Positions 44,692 to 53,805 of a stretch of 64,000 nt of DNA are shown here, one piece after another. This DNA is from Flavobacteriales bacterium (GTDB lineage Bacteria > Bacteroidota > Bacteroidia > UBA10329): contig JAIOYP010000004.1 in assembly GCA_021741155.1 (NCBI GenBank), positions 1 through 64,000 of the forward strand. The letters are read 5' to 3'. The notes below the pieces were generated by a model, which did not search any database, had not been told where the DNA came from, and worked only from the letters and a program-made list of their open reading frames with translations. The stretch's first letter is position 1. Each line of letters begins with the position of its first letter. The position numbers and the translations under genes are program-made.

Positions 44692-47600
44692 TTCAACACC
44701 AAAACCAAATCGTCCGATTCCACCATCGTTCCATCTTCCAGCACAATTCGCTTCACGGTTCCTGAGCCGGTGGCAGTAACAGTTGTTTCCATCTTCATTG
44801 CTTCAATAATGAACAGCGGCTGATTCTTCTTCACCTTCTCGCCTTTCTTAACCAACACATTGCTTAAAAGCCCTTGTAATGGCGCTCCAATTTGGTTTGC
44901 GTCTTCCTTCGAAGCTTTTTCGTGCTCAACCTTAACGATATTTAGGCTTTTGTCTAGTATTTCGATGTTGCGCGTCATACCATTCACACGGAAGAAAAGC
45001 GTTCGCATGCCGTTCTGGTCAGCAGGTCCAACAGAAAGAAGTTCGATGATGATGTTCTTGCCTTCACCAATTTCTACCAAGGTCTCATCTCGGAGCTTCA
45101 TTCCGTAGAAGAAATTGCCTGTTGGAATCTTGCTCACATCTCCAAATAGCTGTTTCTGTTTGAAGTAATCCTTGAAAACCTTCGGATACATGAGGTACGA
45201 CAAGTAATCGGTAAATTTGAGGGAAGCATCGAATTTCTTCTTGAAGTCCGTAAAACCTTTCTCAAAATCAATCGGCTCCAAATGGCTGTTCGGCCGATCC
45301 GTAAACGGCACACGGTCTTTCAGAACAAGTTTTTGAACATCCTTCGGAAAACCGAAATGAGGCTGACCCAAGTGGCCAAGGAAGAAATCGACAACGCTTT
45401 CTGGGAATGAGATTGTATCGCCTCTTTCGCGCACATCCTGAATAGTTAACCCATTGGAAACTAAATATAAAGCCATATCACCTACAACTTTAGATGAAGG
45501 CGTCACCTTTATCACATCACCAAAAAGTTCGTTCACTTCGCCATACATCAATTTGATGTCTTCGAACTTATCTGCTAAGCCCAACGCAATGGCTTGTGGC
45601 TTCAGATTGGAGTATTGTCCGCCAGGAATTTCGTGCTGAAAAACACTAGCTGTGCTTGCCATCATGCCGCTTTCAAACGGATAATAGTAATCGCGTACAT
45701 TCTCGAAATAGTTCGAGAATTCGTTCAGTTTATGAATGTCAATCGGGTTTTCGCGTTCGTGGAAACGCATCATTTCTACAATGGAGTTGAAATTCGGTTG
45801 TGATGTCAATCCAGAAATGGAAGCCAACGACACATCCACTACATCTACCCCAGCTTCAATTGCCTTCAAATACGTGGCAGGTTGAAGCGAAGAAGTATCG
45901 TGCGTGTGAAGATGAATAGGGATTTTCACCGTACCCTTCAAGGCAGTGACAAGCTCAGTTGCAGCGTACGGCTTGAGCAAACCAGCCATATCCTTGATCG
46001 CCAGAATATGCGCTCCAGCGTTCTCAATATCCTTGGCCAGTTGCAAATAATATTCGAGTGTGTATTTACTTCGTTCTGGGTTCAGAATATCGCCCGTGTA
46101 GCAAATAGCGCCTTCAGCAATTCCCTCAGTTCTCGAACGAACATATTCAATACACGGCCCAATGCCTTTCATCCAGTTCAAACTGTCAAAAATTCGGAAG
46201 ACGTCAACCCCAGTTTCCCAAGATTTCTCTACGAATTTCTCGACCATATTGTCGGGATAAGCCTTGTAGCCAACTCCATTTGAACCGCGGATGAGCATCT
46301 GCAAAAGCGTATTTGGAATCGCTTTTCTGAGTTCAGCCAATCGTTCCCAAGGGTCTTCATGCAAATAGCGCAATGCCACATCAAATGTTGCTCCTCCCCA
46401 AACCTCATAACTGAAAATCTCAGGATGATTTTTGGCATAACTTTCCGCCACACGAAGCATGTCGTAGGTTCTCATTCGAGTAGCAAACAACGATTGATGC
46501 GCATCACGCATCGTAGTGTCCGTGTAATGAATCATCTTCTCCTTTCGGAGCCATTCAGAAAAACGTTCTGGGCCGAGTTCGTTCAACAAGTCTTTCGTTC
46601 CCTTGGGATACGCTCCAAAACGCTTGTATTCAGGAACGATAGGCTTCAACAGAACCTTGCGATTATCCGTGAATTTCACATCAGGGTTTCCGTTCACGGT
46701 AATCTCACCCAAAAACTTAACAATCTTGGTGGCGCGATCGCGGCCTTTCACGAATTTGAAAAGTTCAGGATGGCTTGGAATGAAATTTACTGTAGCCTCT
46801 CCTCGCTTGAAAACCTCGTGATTGACGATATTCTCCACAAAACGGATATTGGTCTTCACGCCACGAATTCGATATTCCTGTAAACAGCGCGTCATCTTTC
46901 TAGCTGCGCCATCAAGCGTGCGTGAGTGAGCGCAAACTTTTACAAGCAATGAGTCGAAAAACGGACTGATACGCACACCTGAATACACACTTCCCGGATC
47001 GAGGCGAATACCGAATCCTTCGGCTGGACGATAAGTGTACAGCGTTCCGTGATCTGGTTTGAAATCGTTCTCAGGGTCTTCAGCAGTAATGCGACATTGA
47101 ATGGCGAAACCATTAACTGTAATGGCCGATTGATCGGGAATCGCAATCTCGTCCTCATATAGTTTGAAGCCCATCGCGATACGAATCTGCAATTTCACGA
47201 TGTCAATTCCTGTGACCATTTCAGTCACGGTGTGCTCTACTTGAATCCGAGGATTGACCTCAATGAAAAAGATTTCCCCTTTCGGATTGACTAGGAATTC
47301 AACCGTACCAACGTTATTGTACTTGACAGCTTTGGCGATCTTCACCGCATACTCAAACAGCCGTTTACGAATACTCTGATCCAATCCCATGGCTGGCGCC
47401 ACCTCAACTACCTTCTGAAACCTTCGTTGCACGGAACAATCGCGTTCGTGCAAATGGATAGTATTTCCTTCGTTATCTGCTACAATTTGAACCTCAATGT
47501 GTTTCGGATTCTCGATGTATTTCTCCAGAAAAACCGTGTCATCACCAAAGGCGCGACCAGCTTCACGTTTTGCTTCATTGAAAGCATTTTCTAACTCACC

Positions 47601-48128
47601 AGCCTCGCGAATGACACGCATTCCGCGGCCACCACCACCTGAAGCAGCTTTCAGCATCAACGGAAATCCAATACGTTTTGCTTCTGCAAGAGCAGTTTTC
47701 ACATCAACAAGTTCCTTCTCGCTGCTTTCAATAATCGGAACATCGCAACTTTTGGCCACTTTCTTGGCGGCCACTTTATCTCCCAATTGAGCCATAACCT
47801 CTGGAGTTGGACCGATAAAAACGATGCCGTTCTCACGACATCTTCTCGCAAATTCCTCGTTTTCCGAAAGGAAACCATAACCGGGATGAATGGCATCCAC
47901 GTTCTTCTCCAACGCGAGATTGATGATTTCTTCGATGTCCAAATACGGCTTCAACGGCTCCGTGTCCTTGCCAAGCTGGTAACTCTCATCCGCCTTGTAG
48001 CGATGTAGCGAATAACGATCCTCAAACGTGTATACGGCAACAGTTCGTAGCTTCAATTCCACACAAGCGCGGAGAATACGGATAGCGATTTCGCCTCGGT
48101 TGGCGACAAGTACTTTTCTAATCTTCAT
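44688..48128 (-). CDS. pyc: Pyruvate carboxylase (single-chain)
   Basis: 1146 residues, the full one-chain form. Domains in order: biotin carboxylase with ATP-grasp (KAASGGGGRGMRVI; EVNPRIQVEHTVTE), carboxyltransferase (TTMRDAHQSLFATRMRT; HTHDTSS), and a C-terminal biotinyl domain with EAMKMETTV (biotin on Lys). Converts pyruvate to oxaloacetate for the TCA cycle. With pckA at 8.5 kb it supports gluconeogenesis. Confidence 0.97.
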   Translation of the reverse strand: MKIRKVLVANRGEIAIRILRACVELKLRTVAVYTFEDRYSLHRYKADESYQLGKDTEPLKPYLDIEEIINLALEKNVDAIHPGYGFLSENEEFARRCRENGIVFIGPTPEVMAQLGDKVAAKKVAKSCDVPIIESSEKELVDVKTALAEAKRIGFPLMLKAASGGGGRGMRVIREAGELENAFNEAKREAGRAFGDDTVFLEKYIENPKHIEVQIVADNEGNTIHLHERDCSVQRRFQKVVEVAPAMGLDQSIRKRLFEYAVKIAKAVKYNNVGTVEFLVNPKGEIFFIEVNPRIQVEHTVTEMVTGIDIVKLQIRIAMGFKLYEDEIAIPDQSAITVNGFAIQCRITAEDPENDFKPDHGTLYTYRPAEGFGIRLDPGSVYSGVRISPFFDSLLVKVCAHSRTLDGAARKMTRCLQEYRIRGVKTNIRFVENIVNHEVFKRGEATVNFIPSHPELFKFVKGRDRATKIVKFLGEITVNGNPDVKFTDNRKVLLKPIVPEYKRFGAYPKGTKDLLNELGPERFSEWLRKEKMIHYTDTTMRDAHQSLFATRMRTYDMLRVAESYAKNHPEIFSYEVWGGATFDVALRYLHEDPWERLAELRKAIPNTLLQMLIRGSNGVGYKAYPDNMVEKFVEKSWETGVDVFRIFDSLNWMKGIGPCIEYVRSRTEGIAEGAICYTGDILNPERSKYTLEYYLQLAKDIENAGAHILAIKDMAGLLKPYAATELVTALKGTVKIPIHLHTHDTSSLQPATYLKAIEAGVDVVDVSLASISGLTSQPNFNSIVEMMRFHERENPIDIHKLNEFSNYFENVRDYYYPFESGMMASTASVFQHEIPGGQYSNLKPQAIALGLADKFEDIKLMYGEVNELFGDVIKVTPSSKVVGDMALYLVSNGLTIQDVRERGDTISFPESVVDFFLGHLGQPHFGFPKDVQKLVLKDRVPFTDRPNSHLEPIDFEKGFTDFKKKFDASLKFTDYLSYLMYPKVFKDYFKQKQLFGDVSKIPTGNFFYGMKLRDETLVEIGEGKNIIIELLSVGPADQNGMRTLFFRVNGMTRNIEILDKSLNIVKVEHEKASKEDANQIGAPLQGLLSNVLVKKGEKVKKNQPLFIIEAMKMETTVTATGSGTVKRIVLEDGTMVESDDLVLVLN

Positions 48129-48146
48129 TGGATATACTTAGACTGC

Positions 48147-48154
48147 CGAAAATA
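48147..48154 (-). promoter_or_regulatory. -7-like box of pyc (TAttTTCG)
   Basis: On the minus strand, one mismatch to TAnnTTTG, 18 bp before the pyc ATG (48128). Confidence 0.5.
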
Positions 48155-48232
48155 AGGAAATGAACTCCTTTGGAGCGGAATTTGTAATCGGAATGCGAAC
48201 AGGTAATCAACCGGATCACTTTCGTATAAATA

Positions 48233-48306
48233 CGAATCATACCGTATCATTTTTATTATTCTGTTTTCGTATCATTATCGTATATTTGCGAATCATATCG
48301 TATCAT
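48233..48306. promoter_or_regulatory. Direct 18-bp repeats flanking the fic promoter (putative operator)
   Basis: CGAATCATACCGTATCAT at 48233-48250 and CGAATCATATCGTATCAT at 48289-48306 (17 of 18 identical, 56 bp apart), with a partial copy CGTATCATTATCGTAT at 48268-48283. The exact -7 box TAtaTTTG is at 48281-48288, so one copy sits right after it. ATCATTATTAATGAT (48303-48317) is a further near-palindrome. Confidence 0.75.
48281..48288 (+). promoter_or_regulatory. -7 box of fic (TAtaTTTG)
   Basis: Exact consensus 40 bp before the ATG, embedded between the operator-like direct repeats. Confidence 0.65.
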
Positions 48307-48328
48307 TATTAATGATAATTGAACTAAA

Positions 48329-49366
48329 ATGGAACGTATTTACAATTTCGACCTAACGCTTGATTGGAAGCTCATTTCAGCAATTAGTACCATTGACCGT
48401 TTTGATGCGTCTTGGAGCTCGATAGAGAAGACGGAAGGCACCAGTTTAAAGCAGTTGCGTTCCATTGCAACGGTTCGCAGCGTGGGTGCTTCCACTCGGA
48501 TTGAAGGTTCTAGAATGAGCGATGAGGAAGTGGATGTGCTCTTGCAAAGCATCGACCTCACGAAACTGGAAGACCGCGATGCGCAGGAAGTAGCGGGCTA
48601 TTTCAATGTGCTTGACCTGATAATTGACGGTGCGGAAAGCATTCCTGTTTCGGAGAATTCAGTTAAAAACCTGCACAATCAACTGCTGAAACATAGCACG
48701 AAAGACCAATGGCATAAGGGCAATTACAAGCAGCATAGCAACAGCGTTGAGGCCATTTTGCCCGATGATTCGAAACAGATTGTGTTTGAAACCACTCCGC
48801 CAGGGTTTGAAACGGAGGATGCCATGCGTGGCATGATAGATTGGTATCGCAACGACCGAGAAACGCATCCATTAGTGAAATGTGCGCTTTTCTCGTACGA
48901 GTTTGTGAGCATTCACCCGTTTCAGGACGGAAACGGAAGATTGAGCAGATTGATCTCTACGCTACTGCTTCTCAAAAACGGCTATTCTTGGATTCAGTAT
49001 GTGAGTTTTGAGCACGAAATCGAGAATCGAAAATCAGAATATTACCAACAATTGAGAAGTGCGCAGGCACAACGACCGAATGAGGATGTTTCTGATTGGA
49101 TCCATTTTTTTCTTGATGCGTTGATGAGCATCCAACGGCAATTGATGGAAAAGCTGGAAATGACAGGCATTTCGAGTGGTCTTTCGCCAAAGCGAAAATC
49201 CATGTTGGCGTTTATTTCGGATCATCCAGGAGCAAAGTCTGGCGATATTGCATCAAGATTGAACATTCCAAACCCAACGGTGAAGAGAATTCTCAAGGAG
49301 TTGTTTGACCAAAATCTGATTGAAAAGCACGGAACAGGCCGCGGTACAAATTATTCGTTAAAATGA
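48329..49366 (+). CDS. Fic-domain protein with C-terminal winged helix
   Basis: 345 residues. The catalytic loop HPFQDGNGR (residues 196-204) is the intact Fic motif for transfer of AMP or another nucleotide part to a target. An inhibitory motif STRIEG (residues 55-60) of the (S/T)xxxE(G/N) form lies N-terminal, giving a class II, self-inhibited Fic. The C-terminus (about 285-345) is a winged helix (GDIASRLNIPNPTVKRILKEL), so the protein may bind its own operator repeats. Widely seen in bacteria, sometimes as a phage-defence or stress gene. Confidence 0.9.
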   Translation: MERIYNFDLTLDWKLISAISTIDRFDASWSSIEKTEGTSLKQLRSIATVRSVGASTRIEGSRMSDEEVDVLLQSIDLTKLEDRDAQEVAGYFNVLDLIIDGAESIPVSENSVKNLHNQLLKHSTKDQWHKGNYKQHSNSVEAILPDDSKQIVFETTPPGFETEDAMRGMIDWYRNDRETHPLVKCALFSYEFVSIHPFQDGNGRLSRLISTLLLLKNGYSWIQYVSFEHEIENRKSEYYQQLRSAQAQRPNEDVSDWIHFFLDALMSIQRQLMEKLEMTGISSGLSPKRKSMLAFISDHPGAKSGDIASRLNIPNPTVKRILKELFDQNLIEKHGTGRGTNYSLK

Positions 49367-49404
49367 TGGAGTGATGATTGTTCCAACAAGAAAACTATTG
49401 ACTT

Positions 49405-49412
49405 TATATTCG
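49405..49412 (+). promoter_or_regulatory. -7-like box (TAtaTTCG)
   Basis: One mismatch to TAnnTTTG; 4 bp (TGCC) before the ATG at 49417. A TTG at 49379-49381 is 23 bp upstream. Confidence 0.5.
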
Positions 49413-49416
49413 TGCC

Positions 49417-49959
49417 ATGATTAATTCAAAATCACTGTTTTACGCCTTCTTTCTTGTAACTTTTTCTTTCTCTTCCTGCATGTCTCAAAATGCAAAGGAA
49501 AAGGCCAAAATCAATTGGGTTTCTATCGAAGAAGCTGATGCCCTGAGAACAAAAGCACCCCGAAAAATACTGATTGACGTATACACCGACTGGTGTGGAT
49601 GGTGCAAGAAAATGGACGCGACCACGTTCTCTGACCCCAAAGTGGTTGAGTACATAAACGCCAATTATTACGCTGTAAAATTGGACGCTGAGCAGAAGGA
49701 ACCGATTACAGTAGGCGGAAAAACGTATGTATTTGTAGAGCAAGGAAGACGAGGCTATCACGAGATTGCGAATGAACTGCTTCAGGGAAAAATGTCTTAT
49801 CCAACAACGGTTTTTCTGGATGAAAACATGAATATGATACAGCCTGTCGCTGGATACCTAGATGCGGAAACTATTCAGCCAATCTTGGAATATCTAGCTA
49901 CGAATTCCTTCAAGGAAACGCCTTGGGAAGAATGGTTGAAGAAGAGAGACGCGCATTAG
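49417..49959 (+). CDS. Thioredoxin-fold lipoprotein with CxxC
   Basis: 180 residues with a lipoprotein-like signal (MINSKSLFYAFFLVTFSFSSC). The thioredoxin site WCGWCKKM is complete, with TTVFLDEN as the cis-Pro strand (YPTTVF). A periplasmic or outer-membrane-facing disulfide reductase or isomerase is likely. Such a function would suit the Cys-rich lipoprotein at 38.2 kb, but they are not linked. Confidence 0.85.
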   Translation: MINSKSLFYAFFLVTFSFSSCMSQNAKEKAKINWVSIEEADALRTKAPRKILIDVYTDWCGWCKKMDATTFSDPKVVEYINANYYAVKLDAEQKEPITVGGKTYVFVEQGRRGYHEIANELLQGKMSYPTTVFLDENMNMIQPVAGYLDAETIQPILEYLATNSFKETPWEEWLKKRDAH

Positions 49960-49960
49960 T

Positions 49961-50045
49961 TTAACCGCAAAGACGAAGAGATTACGCTGAGTTCGCAAAG
50001 AAAAACTCTACGTCCTTTGAGATTTCTTGACGTCTCCGCGATTAA
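49961..50045. repeat. Imperfect palindrome at the end of bioA
   Basis: Arm TTAACCGCAAAGACG (49961-49975) faces CGTCTCCGCGATTAA (50031-50045); about 12 of 15 pair. The bioA stop codon (50042-50044) lies in the right arm. Also holds CGCAAAG and TCCTTTGAG internal repeats. Confidence 0.65.
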
Positions 50046-51319
50046 ATCCTAAACTCCCGAATAGCGGAATAGACCAAATTTAACTCATCTTCCGTAATGC
50101 AATAAGGTGGAATGATGTAAATGATATTCCCAAGTGGACGGAGAATGATTCCGCGCTCCATGAAGAAATCGTACAAACGGTCGCGCAGTGAGTTGAAATA
50201 ACCCGTTTGAGAGCCTGTTCCATATTCAATGGCCAAGATGACGCCTTTATGCCGAACGGCTGCCACACCGCTCAATTCTGCGGCTTCTAGGGCAAACTTC
50301 GTGTGTTGCTGTTCAATCCGCCTGATGCTTTCCCACGTTTCGGGCTTTTCCATGAGGTCGAGGCTGGCGCAACCAGCAGCACACGCCAAGGGATTGGCCG
50401 TGTAGGAATGGCCGTGCAGAAAGGTTTTCATCTTTCCTTCTTCCCCCTCTGACCAGAACGATTGATGCATTTGCTCCGTGCAGACCGTCACGCCCATTGG
50501 CAGGAAACCGCCCGTGATGCCTTTGCTCAACGCAATGAGGTCTGGTTTTTCTTCGCATTGGTCCATTGCAAATAGAGAACCAGTACGCCCGAAACCAGTC
50601 ATAACTTCATCAGCTATTATGACAATTCCTTTGTCGCGACACATGGAAATCATCTTATCTAAAACTGCAGAAGAATACACTTGCATACCAGCTGTTCCTT
50701 GAACTAGCGGTTCATAAATAAAAGAAGCAACTTCTTCTTTTTCAATTAGTTGAGATAATCTATCTAAACACTCACTTTCCTTTCCTGAAACAGGTGTGGG
50801 AATGAATTCAACTTCAAACAAAAATGGGTCGAAGGGCTTAGAAAACACGCCTCTACCTCCTACTGCCATCGCTCCGAATGTATCTCCGTGATAGGCATCT
50901 TCCAACGCGATCACTTTACGTTTTGGCGTTCCTTGGTTGAACCAATATTGGAAGGACATTTTTAGCGCCACCTCCACAGCGGTGGAACCATTATCAGAAT
51001 AGAAAACCTTGGTGAATTGCTCAGGCATTTTCTCAAGCAATCGTGTTGCCAACTCTACCGCAGGTTCGTGTGTAAACCCAGCAAACATCACATGCTCCAA
51101 TTTCATCACCTGTTCCGCTACACGCTTTGCGATGTACGGATTGCAATGCCCGTGCAAGTTCACCCACCAACTCGAAATCGCGTCTAAGTAGCGTTTGCCA
51201 TCAGCATCAAGGAGCCACGCACCTTCTCCACGCACAATGGGCACGTTGACTGTATCCATATTCACAGCTGTGAACGGATGCCAGACTGACTTGCTATCGT
51301 TTTCTCTCCAGTTGTTCAT
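50042..51319 (-). CDS. bioA: Adenosylmethionine-8-amino-7-oxononanoate aminotransferase
   Basis: 425 residues of the class III PLP aminotransferase fold. Makes DAPA in biotin synthesis. Evidence: WHPFTAVNMD and the ISSWWVNLHGHCNP start, PLP Lys in LIALSKGITGG, IIADEVMTGFGRTG, and the C-terminal YIIPPYCITEDEL. No other bio genes are in the window. The product supplies biotin to pyruvate carboxylase. Confidence 0.94.
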   Translation of the reverse strand: MNNWRENDSKSVWHPFTAVNMDTVNVPIVRGEGAWLLDADGKRYLDAISSWWVNLHGHCNPYIAKRVAEQVMKLEHVMFAGFTHEPAVELATRLLEKMPEQFTKVFYSDNGSTAVEVALKMSFQYWFNQGTPKRKVIALEDAYHGDTFGAMAVGGRGVFSKPFDPFLFEVEFIPTPVSGKESECLDRLSQLIEKEEVASFIYEPLVQGTAGMQVYSSAVLDKMISMCRDKGIVIIADEVMTGFGRTGSLFAMDQCEEKPDLIALSKGITGGFLPMGVTVCTEQMHQSFWSEGEEGKMKTFLHGHSYTANPLACAAGCASLDLMEKPETWESIRRIEQQHTKFALEAAELSGVAAVRHKGVILAIEYGTGSQTGYFNSLRDRLYDFFMERGIILRPLGNIIYIIPPYCITEDELNLVYSAIREFRI

Positions 51320-51429
51320 GATGAGTAAATGTGCGAATTAGCAGAATGAATTTTATAAAAAAGGATCTGTTTCCGTTCAAGGTTTATCCTTTCTAAGTGC
51401 TGAGGGGGTTTAGGGAGTAGGCTCACCGT

Positions 51430-52602
51430 TTATTGAACAGACTCCTTCAGTATATCGAGAAGTGGCTTCGTAGCACCTTGCCAACTGAAATGATTGGTGA
51501 CCATTTGATGGCCAGCAGTAGCTATTCGTTCTGCTTTTGCAGCATTATTGAGTAGGTCTATAATGTGCTGCGCATACTCCTGCGGGCTTTCTCCGATTAG
51601 AATTTCTATTTCTGGCTTGGCTTTCAACGCGTTGTTTGCCAAGGTCGAGGTCACGCACGGAATACACATGGCCATGGCTTCAAGTAGTTTGTTTTGAAGG
51701 CCAGTACCAATCATCATTGGCGCTACAAAAACCTTCGCCTTTGCGTAACAATCGCGGATATCCTCGACCCAGCCCGTAACTTCAGTGAGTTCAGATGCTA
51801 GATCTTTTACTTTTTGATCAGGTCGCGCTCCAGCCAACATGAGTTTGGCGTTCGGAATTTGCGCTCGCACTAACGGCATAACCTCTTTTTCGAGAAAAAC
51901 CGCAGCTTCCACATTGGGCGGGTAACCCATGTTTCCTGCAAAAAGAACATCAACTGTCTTCACTTCAAAACTTGGTTTGAAATCTTCCAGTTCCACACCA
52001 TTCCGAACAATGGTCACATCATTTCGCTGCAGGAACGGGAGTTGTTCACGATCCTGTTCTGATATTATGGTACAATAGTCAAATTGCTTAAAAACTTGCT
52101 GTTCGTAGCGGTTCAGTCGTTTCAATTCTGAATTCAGAATCGGTTTCCAATACCAAGGGTCGGTCTCCAACCTGCGTTCAATTCCTTTTGAAAATGCATC
52201 CTGAAAATCAATCACTTTCGGAATGTCAGCCACGTTCTGAACATATTTAGCTGTACGAATAAGCTGACAATAAATGGCATCTGGTTTCCAGTCTTTAATG
52301 CATTTATTCACCTGTTTCTGTGCAGATGACTGATAGAAATAGGCCACCTGAAGTGGCTCATTACTGAAAACTGCCGAAGTAAGGTTTGCGAGTTGATTCA
52401 TTCTCGAAATCCGAATAGTTTTTAACTCGGCACAGTACTTTTTTACTTCATCAATCCAAACTTGTTCAAGTTCAATTTCATGCAATGCACAGAGAAAAAC
52501 CTCGTGATGTTTGGATAGAATACGTAACTGATGGAACGCTCGCAATTTGTCGCCTTTTTCGAGCGGATACGGAAATCGCGAAAGCAGAACAAAAAGGCGC
52601 AA
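51430..52602 (-). CDS. Glycosyltransferase, GT4-type
   Basis: 390 residues. GT-B fold with N-terminal LFVLLSRFPYPLEKGDKLRAFHQL (acceptor domain) and a C-terminal PMMIGTGLQNKLLEAMAMCIPCV block, the usual nucleotide-sugar pattern with Glu. Likely acts on envelope polysaccharide or glycolipid. 9 bp after the next GT in the same direction. Confidence 0.85.
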   Translation of the reverse strand: MRLFVLLSRFPYPLEKGDKLRAFHQLRILSKHHEVFLCALHEIELEQVWIDEVKKYCAELKTIRISRMNQLANLTSAVFSNEPLQVAYFYQSSAQKQVNKCIKDWKPDAIYCQLIRTAKYVQNVADIPKVIDFQDAFSKGIERRLETDPWYWKPILNSELKRLNRYEQQVFKQFDYCTIISEQDREQLPFLQRNDVTIVRNGVELEDFKPSFEVKTVDVLFAGNMGYPPNVEAAVFLEKEVMPLVRAQIPNAKLMLAGARPDQKVKDLASELTEVTGWVEDIRDCYAKAKVFVAPMMIGTGLQNKLLEAMAMCIPCVTSTLANNALKAKPEIEILIGESPQEYAQHIIDLLNNAAKAERIATAGHQMVTNHFSWQGATKPLLDILKESVQ

Positions 52603-52611
52603 AGCGGTTGG

Positions 52612-53805
52612 TTACAGGTTTGCGTAAAAATAGGTCAATTTTGAACTGAGGTTTTTGAGGTCGAATTCTACTTCGGCCAGTTTTCTTGCTTCAGTTCCTA
52701 TGGAAGTAATCAAATCTGGATTATCATGAAGCAAGCGAATTTTCTGAACGAATTCGTCAGGAGAATTGGCAATGAGCATGTTCTCTCCGTCTTCATAAGG
52801 AATTCCTGTGGCGCCCAATGAGGTTGTAATTACCACTTTTCCAAATGCCAATGCTTCTATGATTTTCACTCTCATTCCGCTGCCAGAAAGCAACGGGACA
52901 ATTGCCACGTTTTTGTCTGAAATGAATTCAGAAACACTCGAAACCTCGGCTTCAATCCTCAAATTTCCCGAAGAACCAGAAAGGAGGGAAGCTGGCATTT
53001 TTCTTCCGGCCAAGGAGCACGAAACGCTAGGAAATTGGGCTTCAATTTTCGGCCAAATCTCATTCAAGAACCAGGTAATCCCATCGATGTTCGGTTGCCA
53101 ATCCATTGCTCCCAAATGGTAAAGATGTAAGCTATCTGTTTGCAGCGGATTTGATTGAATTGAATTTACATCCATTCCAATGGGAACGATTTCGAATGGA
53201 ACGGAAATCCCTAAATGTTTCAGCTCAGAAGCATCCTCCTTCGTAATCGCTACAATTCCATCTACCTTCATTAATACATCTAGCTCATACTTTTTCAATC
53301 GCGAAGCGAGCAGATTTAGATACCGCTTTTTGATAGAATTTCTTTCCTGAGATGCCAATTGCTCCCATATCTTGAACTCAATATTATGAGCTCGAACCAC
53401 AACTTTTGCTTTGGAATGCAATCGAATAGCGTTCAAATAAGGCGTACAGAAAATACTTTCGAGATGAATAATATCGAATTCCGAAGCTTTTAGAATTTCA
53501 ACCAATCGGTTCTCAAATTCTTGGCTATAAAAGCGTTCAATATTGTAAGAATCGGATGAGAATAGATTCAGAATGGCATCAAGGGGCTTGATTCGCGTGT
53601 CCATTTCTACCGCTTGCATCTCTGTCTTTGTCAAGATTTCTGATGGAACTTTTGAAGCTGAAAAAGGATGCTTGTGAGTTGACATGCACAGCACTTTAAC
53701 CAAATGTCCATCCAACAGGAAACCTTCCGTTATGGCTGCCATGGCAATACAGCCGCCATCAACCTTTGGGTAAGGTGGTTTAAGACAAACCTGAAGTATC
53801 CGCAC
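52612..53805 (-). CDS. Glycosyltransferase, GT4-type
   Basis: 397 residues; GT-B fold with ILQVCLKPPYPKVDGGCIAM and a C-terminal PLLSGSGMRVKIIEALAFGKVVI block like its neighbour. Overlaps the LptF/G-like gene by 26 bp and precedes the other GT4, so all three are probably one message. Confidence 0.85.
   Translation of the reverse strand: MRILQVCLKPPYPKVDGGCIAMAAITEGFLLDGHLVKVLCMSTHKHPFSASKVPSEILTKTEMQAVEMDTRIKPLDAILNLFSSDSYNIERFYSQEFENRLVEILKASEFDIIHLESIFCTPYLNAIRLHSKAKVVVRAHNIEFKIWEQLASQERNSIKKRYLNLLASRLKKYELDVLMKVDGIVAITKEDASELKHLGISVPFEIVPIGMDVNSIQSNPLQTDSLHLYHLGAMDWQPNIDGITWFLNEIWPKIEAQFPSVSCSLAGRKMPASLLSGSSGNLRIEAEVSSVSEFISDKNVAIVPLLSGSGMRVKIIEALAFGKVVITTSLGATGIPYEDGENMLIANSPDEFVQKIRLLHDNPDLITSIGTEARKLAEVEFDLKNLSSKLTYFYANL

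Noticed and set aside
46359-46883. 174-codon rightward frame
   Set aside because: Antisense to pyruvate carboxylase.
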